From Glycine soja (taxonomy: Eukaryota > Streptophyta > Magnoliopsida > Fabales > Fabaceae): a stretch of 64,000 bases of DNA. The stretch is taken from positions 37,852,176 through 37,916,175 of the forward strand of contig NC_041016.1 of assembly GCF_004193775.1 (NCBI RefSeq), read 5' to 3'. A program made the translations under genes and the position numbers. Below the pieces are notes generated by a model. It ran no database searches. It was not told the origin of the DNA and saw only the letters and a list, made by a program, of their open reading frames with translations. The stretch's first letter is position 1, and each line of letters starts with the position of its first letter. Positions 9,889 to 20,909 of the stretch are shown here, in pieces.

Positions 9889-11750
9889 CAAGAGCTTCAA
9901 GTAGGTGCTCCTTAAACCTCCATTAATTTTTTTGCTTTACCTTCTCTTCCATTGTTTTTTTCTTCATTTTTCTCCATGTATCTCCTCACATGTCTTGTTC
10001 TAAATGTTGTTAACATGATTCTTTAGAATTTGCACCGATTAAACTTGCTATAGAAGTTAGATTTGATTTTCTATGGTTCAAATTTCTTGTTCTTGTTCTT
10101 GAACCATGAATTGTGTTGAGTTTAGGTTCCTTTGAGTTTTGTCTTGTTATTTTTTGTGGCTGAAACCTAAACCATAAAATTCTTAAAAAAATATTAAAGT
10201 AGAAGAAAACCTCAAAAATCTAGAGTGACTTGTTCACCTATTGTAGTTTTGTCATAGAAGTCATGTCTAGTCATGAAACTTGTCACATAAGATTTCTTAT
10301 GTTGTGCTGAATTTTATTTTCTTGTTTCTTTGTCTAACTCATTTGTTCATGAGTGTATGAAATTCTTTTAGCCTATTATTTGATTTGAGTCAAATCTTTC
10401 ATGTTAATTAGTCCTTAACATGTTCATGCAAAATTCTTAGAGAGTCTTTGATTGTGAACCTTTTCTTGAACTTTTAGGTTTCCTTATGATTGTGTCTATT
10501 GTGAATTTGAGTTTTGGTGATTGAATTGCTGGCTGAAATGTTGATCCTAAGTGAATATTGAACTCCTAAAACTGTGGTAAACAATCCTAGTGAGTTCAAC
10601 ATACATAGGAAGGTTGAAAGTAAGCCCAAGGCAATCAATATACCATGCTTAAAGAAACAAATCGCTGGTGCTGGCAGCTTGGACATACAAACTTGTAAAA
10701 ATTACTGAGAATTGGTTACTTCGAATTTTGAGCTGAAATTTTTACTGAATTTTCTAGACATCTTGAAAAAAGTTATAAAAAAAGAAACAAGTGATTTGGA
10801 TAAAAGGAAAAAATACGAAAAATCGCACAAGTTGGCAGGAAAATCAGTATCCAGAAAAAAAAGGTGAAAGGGAAGGGTGCTTGTTGTTTTGGCTCAAAAT
10901 TTATTCTATAATTGGAAATTTCAATTGAAAATTAGTGTGAAGACAAGTGCCAAAGCTAGAGGTTTGTTGAGTCTTTTTTTTTCAGTTTTTTTACTCTACT
11001 CTAGAGCCATTCTAAGTTTCTCTTTGAGTCCTAGCTTGCTTCTATGTCCTTTTCATTGCTTTAATTGTTGAATAATCCTTGAAAAATTGTCTTGTTAAAA
11101 CTCCATTGGTTTAGCTTTCATTTCATTTTTTTTTGGTCTTTGGTTATTGCTTGTCTCTTTGTTTCCTTGTTTGTGGGTTGCCATATAGGGAATTGGAAGG
11201 AGGATTGGTGCCATCCCTTGAAGAATTTGAGTCAAGAAGCAAGGGGCCAACCACCTTAAGAGCTATTGGACTAAGAAGCACTCCAAATTGAGTGAATCAC
11301 CAAAGAGAGAACAACCACCAAAATTGAGGACCGTTTTGTAATTTTGTAATTTGCAATTTACTTACCTTCATTGCTTTCAAGTTTTGTAACAAAAAGGCCT
11401 TTCATTGGAAGTGTGTTGGGAGCCTCCAATAGGTTACCAAACTTCCATTTGTGTGTAATAATTTTAGGCAATTTTTCCTTAGGACAGTGAGTGTTTTGTT
11501 GGGAACCTTGAATGTGGTCATCCAAACACTCTTAGGATTCGCCTAGTTTTACATTTCTTACTTACTTTCATAGCTTATTTCCTTTACCTTCCATTGTCAA
11601 ACCGCCTAGATAGCTTTCCTTTTACCAATTAGTTTTTTACCTTATCTTTCACACCTCTTTTAGTGTTTATTTGACTAGTTTCAACCATAGTTTCTTTTAC
11701 CTTTTGTTTTCAAACCTCCAACAAGAAAGAACCACAACTTAGGAACCAAC
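9889..11750 (+). other. Long untranslated leader of young gypsy element
   Basis: About 1.86 kb of AT-rich sequence with stops in all frames. Long U-rich leaders are usual in related plant gypsy elements. No conserved feature is recognised, apart from the Gag start at 11751 after a pyrimidine-rich stretch. Confidence 0.7.
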
Positions 11751-13460
11751 ATGAGTCATCATTCATCTAGTGTTAATGGCAAGGGTACTAGTCATAAAGA
11801 CACTTTATCTAGAATCTTAGATGAGTTGAGTTCCCTCAACTTATGGAAAGAAAAACAAGAGAGAAAAGAAAAAGGAAAAAAAAGAGTGGAAGAAATAAGT
11901 CAAGATGAAAGAAAGAAAATAAGAGAGGAAGAAAGAAGAAAAATAATGAAAGAAATGAAAAGAGAAAAACATGCCTCCTATAGTAGTCATAACTCTTGCA
12001 AAAGCCTAAGTGAAGAACTTCGTGACTATTACGAAAGAAGGCATAGGTCACATCTTAGACCTCACTCCCATAGAAGAGAAAAGGAAAGAAAGCCTCAAGA
12101 GACTAACATTAAATTCTCATACTTCCATGGGAAGGACAATGTAGAGCTTAACTTAGATTGGGAAATAAGGGTAGAGCAACAACTTAAAAAGAAGTCTACT
12201 TCAAAATCTTATGGCTCTCACTCTTATCCAAAGAAAGACCAAGGTCAAGGCATCTTAGGGGTGACACCTTCTAAGCCCAAAGATGATAAGGGGAAGACAA
12301 TAGAAAAGCAAGCCCCTAAGGCTAGTATGCAAGAGAAAACTAGTTCTATAAAGTGCTTTAAATGTCTTGGAAGAGGACACATTACTTCTCAATGCCCCAT
12401 CACAAAAACCATGATTATGAGGGGCCAAGACATTTATAGTAGCCAAGATGAGGCTACTACTTCACCTTCCTCTAGTGAAAGTGAAAAAGCAAAAGGGGAA
12501 GAATCTAGTGAAGAAATCTACCCCCAAGAAGAAGGACAACCATTAGTGGTTAAAGAGAAGTGTAAGGAGGTAAGTGTCTCCTCCAAGAGTTTAGCTAAGA
12601 AGGAAACTCATTTTACAACAAAGACAAACATTAAAGAAACTTTCCCTCTTAGACAACCTCCACATTTTCTCTTTTGTAAAAAGGCACTTGCTAGCATTTC
12701 CATACCTCTTGGGCTTGAGTTTATTCCTCAAGTAAAGAAGTTGTTGGATGAGGGTTTTGTTCGCAAGAGCTTAAATCCTTGTGCTTTGTTGGTGCCCAAA
12801 ATAGGTATTATTAGACACCAAGTCCCTAAAATAGGTGGTATGATGAATGTTTTGAGTGGTGCAACTCTCTTTTGTAAAATCACTCGTACACCTAACATCT
12901 TCATGGTGTGTGTACATAGGGACCCATTAGGTAGGTTTGTTCTTATTTTTAGTTTCAATACAAACTTAGGTACTCATATGGGACACCTTAGGTTTGTCAT
13001 ACTTTTTGGTAGGAATAATCAATATGAAAATACAGAAAAAGGTATGTTTTATTGCGTTACTTTTCTTAATTTTTCAAATAGTGATCAAGGGGTTCCCATG
13101 AACCCTAAGAGAATAAAGGTCATTCCTGAGTGGCCCACTCCACCAAGCATAAGAAAAATTTGGGGCTTCCATGACTTAACAAACTTTTACAAAAGGTTTG
13201 TCCCATATTTTTCTATACTTGTAGCACCACTCATTGAGTTGGAGAGAAACCATGTTCCTTCATTGGAAGATGCCCAGGAAATGGGTTTTCAGACCTTACC
13301 TTACTTCAACATACCAAACACCACTAATACATATGTTTTTTTTCTTTTTACAGGTGTTGAGGGAAGGAGCCCAGAGTATGAAGAACCTCGGGATTTGAGG
13401 TCAAATCCTTTCCAAGGTGGAGGGAATGATGCAATCCTATCCCGCAAGGGCATTGGGTAG
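11751..13460 (+). CDS. Collapsed Gag-Pol frame of the young non-autonomous element
   Basis: One frame of 569 codons runs from ATG 11751 into the first bases of the 3' LTR. Residues 1-130 are highly charged (Lys/Glu/Arg). At about 120-145 an FHGKDNVE..LDWE motif from the start of a chromovirus-type Gag core is joined directly to a VEQQL segment from the end of that core, so the core itself is missing. A zinc knuckle CFKCxxxxHxxxxC is at 202-215. The rest is a chain of reverse transcriptase pieces: an LLDEGFVRKSLNPCA-like start, a remnant near HLRFV, and the FYKRFVPYFS connection region. The protease, the RT catalytic motif, RNase H and integrase are absent. The frame is open despite several deletions. 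Function is unknown; RNA packaging through the zinc knuckle is possible. Confidence 0.8.
   Translation: MSHHSSSVNGKGTSHKDTLSRILDELSSLNLWKEKQERKEKGKKRVEEISQDERKKIREEERRKIMKEMKREKHASYSSHNSCKSLSEELRDYYERRHRSHLRPHSHRREKERKPQETNIKFSYFHGKDNVELNLDWEIRVEQQLKKKSTSKSYGSHSYPKKDQGQGILGVTPSKPKDDKGKTIEKQAPKASMQEKTSSIKCFKCLGRGHITSQCPITKTMIMRGQDIYSSQDEATTSPSSSESEKAKGEESSEEIYPQEEGQPLVVKEKCKEVSVSSKSLAKKETHFTTKTNIKETFPLRQPPHFLFCKKALASISIPLGLEFIPQVKKLLDEGFVRKSLNPCALLVPKIGIIRHQVPKIGGMMNVLSGATLFCKITRTPNIFMVCVHRDPLGRFVLIFSFNTNLGTHMGHLRFVILFGRNNQYENTEKGMFYCVTFLNFSNSDQGVPMNPKRIKVIPEWPTPPSIRKIWGFHDLTNFYKRFVPYFSILVAPLIELERNHVPSLEDAQEMGFQTLPYFNIPNTTNTYVFFLFTGVEGRSPEYEEPRDLRSNPFQGGGNDAILSRKGIG
13414..13426 (+). promoter_or_regulatory. 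Polypurine tract before 3' LTR
   Basis: AAGGTGGAGGGAA directly abuts the 3' LTR start TGATGC and is the likely plus-strand primer. Confidence 0.8.
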
Positions 13461-14325
13461 AAGACTCCAAGTAGATTGGGCTAGAGATCCAAGGGAAGGC
13501 CCTAGGGTTCTCATGAACCTTAGGGTAGATTTCGAGCCCATGGGCTAAGTATGAGCACGCTTATCTTTGTAAATATTAGAATAAGTTTTTCCTTCGTTTG
13601 GCCTTGTATTTTGGCCATTCTAGTAGTATAGGGTTTTAGCCTTGTATTTCAGGGCATTTTGAGTAGTCTTTGTAGTAAGGACTTTTTTTTTTTGTATTTT
13701 CATGTTTTTTGTCATGGGGGTGAGCTTAGCTATTATAGGGGGTGTGTAGCTAAGTTCTAGCTTCTCATCTCAAGGAGGTGAGCTTAGCTATTAGAGAGGT
13801 ATGTGTAGCTAAGCTCTAGCTTCTTTAGGAATCTTCTTAAGGAAGCTTCTCAAGGAGGTGAGCTTAGTTATGAGAGGGGTGTGTGTAGCTAAGCTCTAGC
13901 TTCTCAAGGAAGTTTTCTCAAAGAAGCTTCTCAAGGAAGTTTTCTCAAGAAAGCTTCTCAAGGAAGCTACCTAGTCTATAAATAGAAGCATGTGTAACAC
14001 TTGTTATAACTTTGATGAATGAAAGTCTTATGAGATACACTTCAAAGTTCCACTTCTTTCCCTCTTTCATTCCTTCAATTTCGTGCTCCCCCTTTCTCTC
14101 TTTCTTTTCCTCCATTAAAGCATCCTCTTCAAGCTTCTTATCCAAGGCAATTCTTGGTGGTGAAGCTCCTTCTTCCTTGGCTTATTCCCTAGTGGATGGT
14201 GCCTCCCCTCTCCTCTTCTCCTTTGCCTTCCGCTGCATCTCCATGGTGAAAAATCACCATTGAAGGACCTCATTGAAGCTCAAAGATCCAGCCTCCATAG
14301 AAGCTCCACAAGCAAGCTTCCATCA
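13427..14325 (+). repeat. 3' LTR of young gypsy element
   Basis: 899 bp, almost identical to 8974-9872. The differences I found are an A/G near its start, a C/T in the CT-rich leader part, a T/C near the end, and one-base changes in a G run and a T run. Confidence 0.95.
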
Positions 14326-14330
14326 GGAGC
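14326..14330. repeat. Target site duplication GGAGC (right)
   Basis: Repeat of 8969-8973 on the other side of the young element. Confidence 0.95.
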
Positions 14331-15326
14331 AATGGGGAATAAGTGGGAAGTAAGAAAAAATAGTAAACCCCAAAACCAAAATTAAAAACTAAGTATAAAA
14401 AGTAAACCCAAAACAAAATCAACCAAGTCCTCAAACCAATCCAAGTCTTCAAACCAAGACCTCATTTATTCAACTTTACTCTTTTTTTTTCTGTTTTTGT
14501 TTCTTTTTTTTTTGAACGTGAACATTAGCATTTGAAAGCATTTGAAAATAAAGCAACAATTAGACAATATATGTATAAGCATCAAGCATGGCCAAAATAC
14601 ATCATCAAGCATGGCCAACAAAAACATATCATCCAATGAAACATACCTCCCCACACTTATTCCCAAAACAATTCCAAAGCTCCAAAATTCCTTAAGGGTA
14701 GGGTGAGATCATGGTTTTTCACTTAAGGATTGTAATGAGCTTCAAAACAAAGAAAGAGGAACATAGGCTCAAAGGGGCTATCAATGGAATTAATTCAAGG
14801 TAGGCTCATTTGGCTAGAGGCTTATAAGAACAAAATGCCTAAATCATCTCCCAACATGCATGTGAAGCAAGAAGTATCAACAAGAGTCAAGCCAAGGCTA
14901 TTGTGCAAGCAATCAATAGGGAAAAACACACCGAATAAAATCAATGATGATGGGCTCCAATTCTAACCAAGGGTAAATCTATCACTTTCAATTCGAACCT
15001 TCAAAACTAACTTGACATGCACAGAAAAACAAGGATTTCAATTCACAAAATGCCAAGAAACTCCTATTTCAAAAACAATTACCCATTACCTATACATAAC
15101 CTAAAATTAAAAGAGAAACATGCAATATTGTACACAAAACATAAAACCAAAATAACAAAATTGACCTAGAAAACCAAAAATAAAGAACAATCTCCCCCCT
15201 ACACTTAAACAACACATTGTCCTCAATGTAGCACAATCAAAAGATAAAGAGCAATAAAAACAATCAATAAATATGGACAGGTGCAATAAAAGTAAAGAAG
15301 CAGATAGAAAAAGAAAACTCCTTAAG
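14331..15326 (-). other. 3' untranslated region of element D, proximal piece
   Basis: Non-coding on both strands. It aligns with 19867-20909 of copy B, including a short T-rich run near 14480-14515, where B has a TATATA run, and the phrase CTCAATGTAGCACAATC. Confidence 0.85.
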
Positions 15327-18070
15327 TCATGGCAGAAGAGAAGTAGGGTGAAGTAAGGAGGTCTCCTCCACCACTACATCCACTAAGGAGGGATTTGTGA
15401 GGAATGGTTTCAGCCGGTGTCCATTGACCTTGAAGCTATTATCTGTGGATTCACTTTTGATCTCAACTATACCATAAGGAAAAACATTAGTGACCACAAA
15501 AGGACCAATCCACTTTGACCTCAACTTACCACTCATGAGTCCGAGCCTAGAGTTATACAATAAAACTTTCTGTCCAACCAAGAAGTCCTTCTTAGCTATC
15601 AAACTATCATGGAACTTCTTGGTCTTCTCCTTGTAGAATTTGGAATTCTCATAGGCTTCTAAATGGATCTCATCTAGCTCACTTAGTTGCAACTTCCTTT
15701 CCTCTCCAGCCTGATCAATAGAGAAGTTACAGGTCTTTACAGCCCAGTAGGCTTTGTGCTCTATCTCTAAAGGAAGATGACATGCCTTGCCAAAGATGAC
15801 CCGATAAGGAGACATTCCTATGGGTGCTTTGTAGGCAGTCCTATGCGCCTAAAGAGCATCATCTAGCCTGGTGCTCCAATCCTTCCTGTTCGGCTGCATA
15901 ATCTTCTCCAAGATCCTTTTTATCTCCCTGTTTGAAATCTCAGCCTGCCCATTAGTTTGGGGGTGGTAAGGTGTGGAAATTTTGTGCATGACCCCGTACT
16001 TTTTGAGCAAGCCATACATGGATCTGTCACAAAAATGGGTGCCTTAATCACTAATGATGGCTCTAGGGACCTCAAACCTGCAAAACATATTAGATCTAAC
16101 AAAATCCACACAACCTTAGCATCGTTAGTTCTGGTGGGTTTGGCTTCCTCCCATTTTGAAACATAATCAACAACAAGGAGAATATAAACAAAACCAAAAG
16201 AGACAAGGAAAGGCCCCATAAATTCTATACCCTAGACATCAAACACCTCACAGAACAACATGGGTTGTTGAGGCATTTGTTGTCACCATGAAAGTGAGCC
16301 GCCTGCTCTCTGACAAGGCTCACAAGTGCTACAAATTCTCCATGCATCCTTGAAGATGGTGGGCCAATAGAAACCGTAGTCAAGAACCTTGCGAGCTATC
16401 CTCTGTATGCCCAGATGGCCACCTGGTGTGGAAGAATGATAGAATTGCAGGACCAAGTCGATCTCATGGTCTGGAATGCATCTCCTAATAACCTGGTCAC
16501 TGCACAACTTCCACAAATAGGGGTCATCCCAAATATAATGCTTAGCATCGCTCTTAATTTTATCATTTTGAGCTTTAGATGCTAAGGGAGGAAAAATAGA
16601 AGCAATCAAATAATTCACAATATTAGCAAACCAAGGAGAGGGAAAGGAATCAGAAATACTATACAGAATGTACAAGTGGTCATCCGGAAAATCATCTTGA
16701 ATGGGTGAGTCCTCAGATACACGCTCAATCCTACTCAGGTGGTCAACCACGAGGTTCTGTGTACCACTCCGATCACAGATTTCCAAATCAAACTCTTGGA
16801 GCCAAAACATCCATCTGATCAATCTAGGCTTTGATTCAGCCTTCTTCAATAGGTACTTCAGAGCTACATGATAAGTATAAACAATAACATGAGTACCAAG
16901 TAAATATGCACGAAATTTCTTAAGAGCAAAAACTATCACTAATAGCTCCTTCTCTGTGGTAGTGTAATTTGCTTGGGCAGCATCCAAAGTTCTGGAAACG
17001 TAGTAGATTACCCGAGGCAGCTTGTCAATCTTTTGAGCAAGGACAGCCCCCAATGCGTAATTGGATGCATCGCACATTAGCTCAAATGGGGCTGTCCAAT
17101 CAGGTGCCTGAATGATAGGGGTGGTAGTCATCGCACGCTTGAGGCAATCAAAAGCCTCTTTGCACAGGTCATCAAAATGAAACTCCACTTCCTTTTGTAG
17201 CAGATTGGATATTGGAAGGGCCACTTTGCTAAAATCCTTGATAACACGCCTATAAAACCCCGCATGACCAAGAAAAGAATGAACCTCTCGCATGCCAGAG
17301 GGGTAAGGCAATTGTGAAATTACAGCTATTTTTGCAGGGTCTACCTCTATGCCCTTATTGGAAATGATATACCCTAAAACTATACCTTGTCCTACCATGA
17401 AGTGACATTTTTCAAAATTCAGCACAGGGTTAGTTTCAATGCATCTATTAAGAACTCTATCTAGACTATCCAAACATGCATCAAAAGAGGATCCATAAAC
17501 AGTAAAATCATCCATAAACACATCTATGCAACTCTCTAAAAAATCATTGAAAATGCTAAGCATACACCGTTGGAAGGTACCAGAGGCGTTGCATAGGCCA
17601 AAGGGCATCCTCCTATAGGCAAAAATGCCAAAGGGATAGGTGAATGTGGTGTTTTCTTGATCCTCAGGAGCAATATGAATTTGTAAATAACCAGAAAAAC
17701 CATAAAAAAATTGTAATGAGACATACTTGCCAAGCGCTCAAGCATTTGATCAATGAATGGCAGGGGAAAATGATCTTTTTTGGTTACCTGGTTTAGCCTC
17801 CTATAATCAATGCTGACTCGCCAGCTGTTCTGCACTCTTATGGGGATAAGCTTATCCCTTATATTCTTAATCACTGAGAGGCTTGTCTTCTTAGGAACCA
17901 CTTGGACTAGACTCACCCATTGGCTGTCAGAAATGGGGTAGATGATTCCAGCTTGTAAGAGCTTGGTCACTTCCTTTTCACCACATCTAGAATGACGGGG
18001 TAGAGTCACCGCTGTGGCTGCCTCACTGCCTTAGCCCCATCCTCTAAAAGTATCCTATGCATGCAGGTAG
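15327..18070 (-). pseudogene. Athila pol remnant: reverse transcriptase, RNase H, integrase (element D)
   Basis: Read on the minus strand from 18070: an RT start of TCMHR-type, RT up to 17608, then RT/RNase H/integrase zinc domain as one long frame (17608-16283), integrase core pieces (16219-15920) and the integrase C-terminal part (15815-15327) with the GKACHLP and [12 protein letters not shown] motifs of Athila elements. The RT active site FMDD and the RNase [15 protein letters not shown] motif are present. Breaks: at least one frameshift within RT near 17600-17700, an in-frame TGA at 16283-16285, another stop at the start of the integrase core, a frameshift near 16100, and stops near 15850. 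It cannot make a working enzyme. Confidence 0.88.
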
Positions 18071-18274
18071 AATGACTGTCATGCCCCCTTTCTTCGGTAC
18101 CACCTAAACTATGCTTACCCCAAGCACTATCGAAGATGGGGTAGATAAGCCCAACCTCTAGAAGCTTAAGCACCTCTTTTCTTACCTCTTCCTTCATTGA
18201 TGGGTTGAGCCTTCTGTAGGGTTGTCTAACTGGTTTGTATTCTTCCTCCATCATTATTTTATGCATACAGTAGG
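18071..18274 (-). pseudogene. Element C reverse transcriptase fragment, left of the B insertion
   Basis: The minus-strand frame continues the RT start that is cut at 26015 (GISPAY, then CMHKIMMEEE and RRLNPSM). It carries the N-terminal RT segment ending in VVPKKGG, with one stop and a frame change near 18110. At about 18070 it is joined to the earlier TCMHR segment of element D. Confidence 0.85.
18270..18274. repeat. Target site duplication GTAGG (left of B)
   Basis: GTAGG lies next to the 3' LTR of B and is repeated at 26015-26019. The pol frame of C reads through when B and one GTAGG are set aside. Confidence 0.92.
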
Positions 18275-19386
18275 TGATCGAGGTCGTACCCGAATCAAAT
18301 AAACATTAAAAATGCAGTATCTCTAAAGTGATCCTAGGTCATCTCCCAACTAGCAATGGTCAACCAACATTCATAATAGATAGTGATAAAACAGTAACGA
18401 ATTGGGGGGGGGGGGTATTGTTTGTTTTTGTAAATTAAACATCGAGCAAATTTAATTAGGAAATATCAGAATTAAAACACATTGTTTCCCCTTGATTCAC
18501 ATGCAAGTTTCTTATCCTAGGTTACGAGAATTTATCCTTTATCAGTTCAACCACTTAATCCAACCCTAAATTAAATTACTAAGCGAAATTTAACATAAGG
18601 CTGTCATTATGTGATTAAGCAACACATACACCAATTAATCATGAACGAAACTGATCATTAAGCATAAACATAAATTAACACAGAGACAATTAATCAAGCA
18701 CTAAGCATGCATGGATTAATAGCAACAAATACAGAGTAATTGGTGAAGATGAAAAACTGATCAGAATTCAATAGTAATAATAAAACCTCAAAGAGAGTTG
18801 TGCTTGATCCTCAAGAGAAAACAACGCTGGAGACTTAGCCTTCCATTAATCAGTAGAAAATGAAATTTTAGATTGAAGCAGAAAATGAAATTTTATTGCT
18901 ACGTGAATAGTAAAAACTGGAATTGCAAAACCTAAAATTATTCTTTCTCCCTAAAACAAAAAGAACTTCTAAACCAAAACCTTGGTGTTGTTATATAGGT
19001 TCTCAACCCCCAAAGCTTACAAATTTGTTTTAAGTCCAAGCCCATTAATAAAATAAAATCTGGACAAGATAAGATAAGATTTGATAAAATAAAATCTAGA
19101 TTAGATAAGATAAGATAAAATCTAGATGAAATAATATCTAGATGAGATAAAATCTGGATAAGATAATATTTGGTAGAATAAAATTGTCTGCTCTCTTCAA
19201 GTCCAAGCCCAATTCTGGATTCAAGCCCAATTGCATATAATTCTCATGAAATTAAATTAAAAACACAAAATTAGTCCAGTAGGCCCAAATCATAAAACTG
19301 CATAATTAATTTGACAATTAGGGCTAATGAGTAATTAAAATGATGACAAAAAGGGTTAGGAAATAGGAGAAAATGATGACACATCA
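18275..19386 (-). repeat. 3' LTR of element B
   Basis: 1112 bp; on the minus strand it starts TGATGTGTCATC and ends CCTCGATCA. Next to it at 19387 is a purine-rich tract on the minus strand. It carries AT-rich TCTAGAT/TTATCTTATC repeats (19060-19170) and an 11-base G run at about 18405. Confidence 0.93.
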
Positions 19387-20909
19387 AATACCCTCACACT
19401 TAGCCTTTTGCACTCTTGGGCAAAATAAAAAAAACAAAGCAAGGGACAAATCTAGAGACATTAAAGAGAAACAAACAGACCCAAAAACAATTACATATTT
19501 CTCAATGAATCTCAAGGAATGAAAAGAATGGGTAACATCCAACACGTAAAGAGTTAAAGAATCAAGGCCATCATGAAAATCATCCAAGCATCTCAATCAT
19601 GGCAAGATAGTCAATCAGCTCAAGAATGAAAAGTGATAAAGCCTCACAAGATATGCACTCTATCTCTGAAGAGTCTAGGCTACTGTTTACTCTCAGAGCA
19701 CCCATGAAAACAAACACCACATAGACTTGGCAAGACTCTAAAATTGACAAGCACATCACAAGCACAAGCACATGAGGATCAAAAGGTCGTTTAAGGTTGT
19801 AATTGGGCCAAGTACAAGGTAGATGAAAGTATGGGATGGCAGCTAAAACCCAAAGGAATAGAGGAGCAATGGGGAATAAGTGGGAAGTAAGAAAAAGTAG
19901 TAAACCCCAAAAACCAAAATTACAAATTAAGCTTTAAAAAGTAAACCCAAAATAAAATCAACCAAGTCTTCAACCAATCCAAGTCTTCAAACCAAGACCT
20001 CATTTATTCAACTTCATTTTTTGATTTTTTTGTATATATATATATATATATATTGAACGTGGACAATAGCAATTGAAAGAATTTGAAAAATAAAGCAACA
20101 ATTAGGCAATATATGTATACATCATCAAGCATGGCCACTAAAAACATATCATCCAGTGAAACATACCCCTCCCCCCCCCTCTCACACTTATTCCCAAAAC
20201 AATTCCAAAGTTCCAAAATTCCTTAAGGGTAGGGTGAAATCGTGGTTTTCCAGTTAAGGCTTGTAATGAGCTTCAAAACAAAGAAAGGGAAACATAGGCT
20301 CAAAGGGGCTATCAAAGGAATTAATTCAAGGTAGGCTCATTTGGCTAGAGGCTTATAAGAACAAAATGCCTAAATCATCTCCCAACATGCATGTGAAGCA
20401 AGAAGTAACAACAAGAGTCAAGCCAAGGCTATTGTGCAAGCAATCAATGGGCCAAAACACACCGAATAAAATAGATGATGATGGCTCAAATTCTCACCAA
20501 GGGTAATCCAATTCAAACTTTCAAAACTAACTTGACAGGCAGAGAAAAACAAGGATTTCAATTCACAAAATGCCAAGAAACTCCTATTTCAAAAACAATT
20601 ACCCGTTACCAGTACATAACCCGAAATTCAAAGAGAAACATGCAATGTTTTACACATAACATAAAACAAAAATAACAAAATTAACCTAGAAAAACCTAAT
20701 AAAATTAAACTAGAATACCCAACAAAATTAAAGAACAATCTCCCCCCCCCCCCCCCACACTTAAGCAAAACATTGTCCTCAATGTAGCATAATTATAAGA
20801 TCAAGAACAATCAAAACAATCAATAAATTTGGACAAGTGCGATAAAAGTAAAGAAGGAGACAGAAAAAGAAAACTCCATAAGTCTAGGCGAAAGAGAAGT
20901 AGGGTGAAG
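19387..20909 (-). other. 3' untranslated region of element B
   Basis: Non-coding. It contains a TATATA run (20033-20052), a C run (20743-20757) and the phrase CATTGTCCTCAATGTAGC just after the integrase stop. The homologous parts in D and F share the order. Confidence 0.85.

Larger units (their letters stand above)
8974..14325 (+). mobile_element. Young non-autonomous Ty3/gypsy LTR retrotransposon
   Basis: A complete 5352-bp element has two 899-bp LTRs, a 5-bp target duplication GGAGC, a primer-site-like sequence, a long leader and one open frame holding Gag remnants plus collapsed pol pieces. By eye the LTRs differ at about three substitutions and two single-base length changes, so insertion is very recent. 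It has no usable protease, reverse transcriptase or integrase, so it must have moved with enzymes supplied by a relative. Autonomous/non-autonomous gypsy pairs of this kind are known in soybean; the match to a named family is inference. Confidence 0.93.
8611..18070 (-). mobile_element. Athila-lineage Ty3/gypsy element D, minus strand, truncated and interrupted
   Basis: The 3' half only is present: reverse transcriptase, RNase H and integrase remnants (18070 to 15327), then 3' untranslated sequence (15326-14331 and 8968-8611). The latter is split by the young element at 8974-14325. Sequence order and similarity match copy B (20909-19500). D lacks its 5' half, which is fused to element C at about 18070. 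It also lacks the last part of its 3' region and 3' LTR, which are cut off by the Sirevirus LTR at the left. Confidence 0.85.

Noticed and set aside
18403..18417. Runs of G or C (also near 20743, 25013, 46131, 52773, 55845)
   Set aside because: Homopolymers at equivalent places in LTRs or 3' regions of the Athila copies; length noise, no separate function needed.
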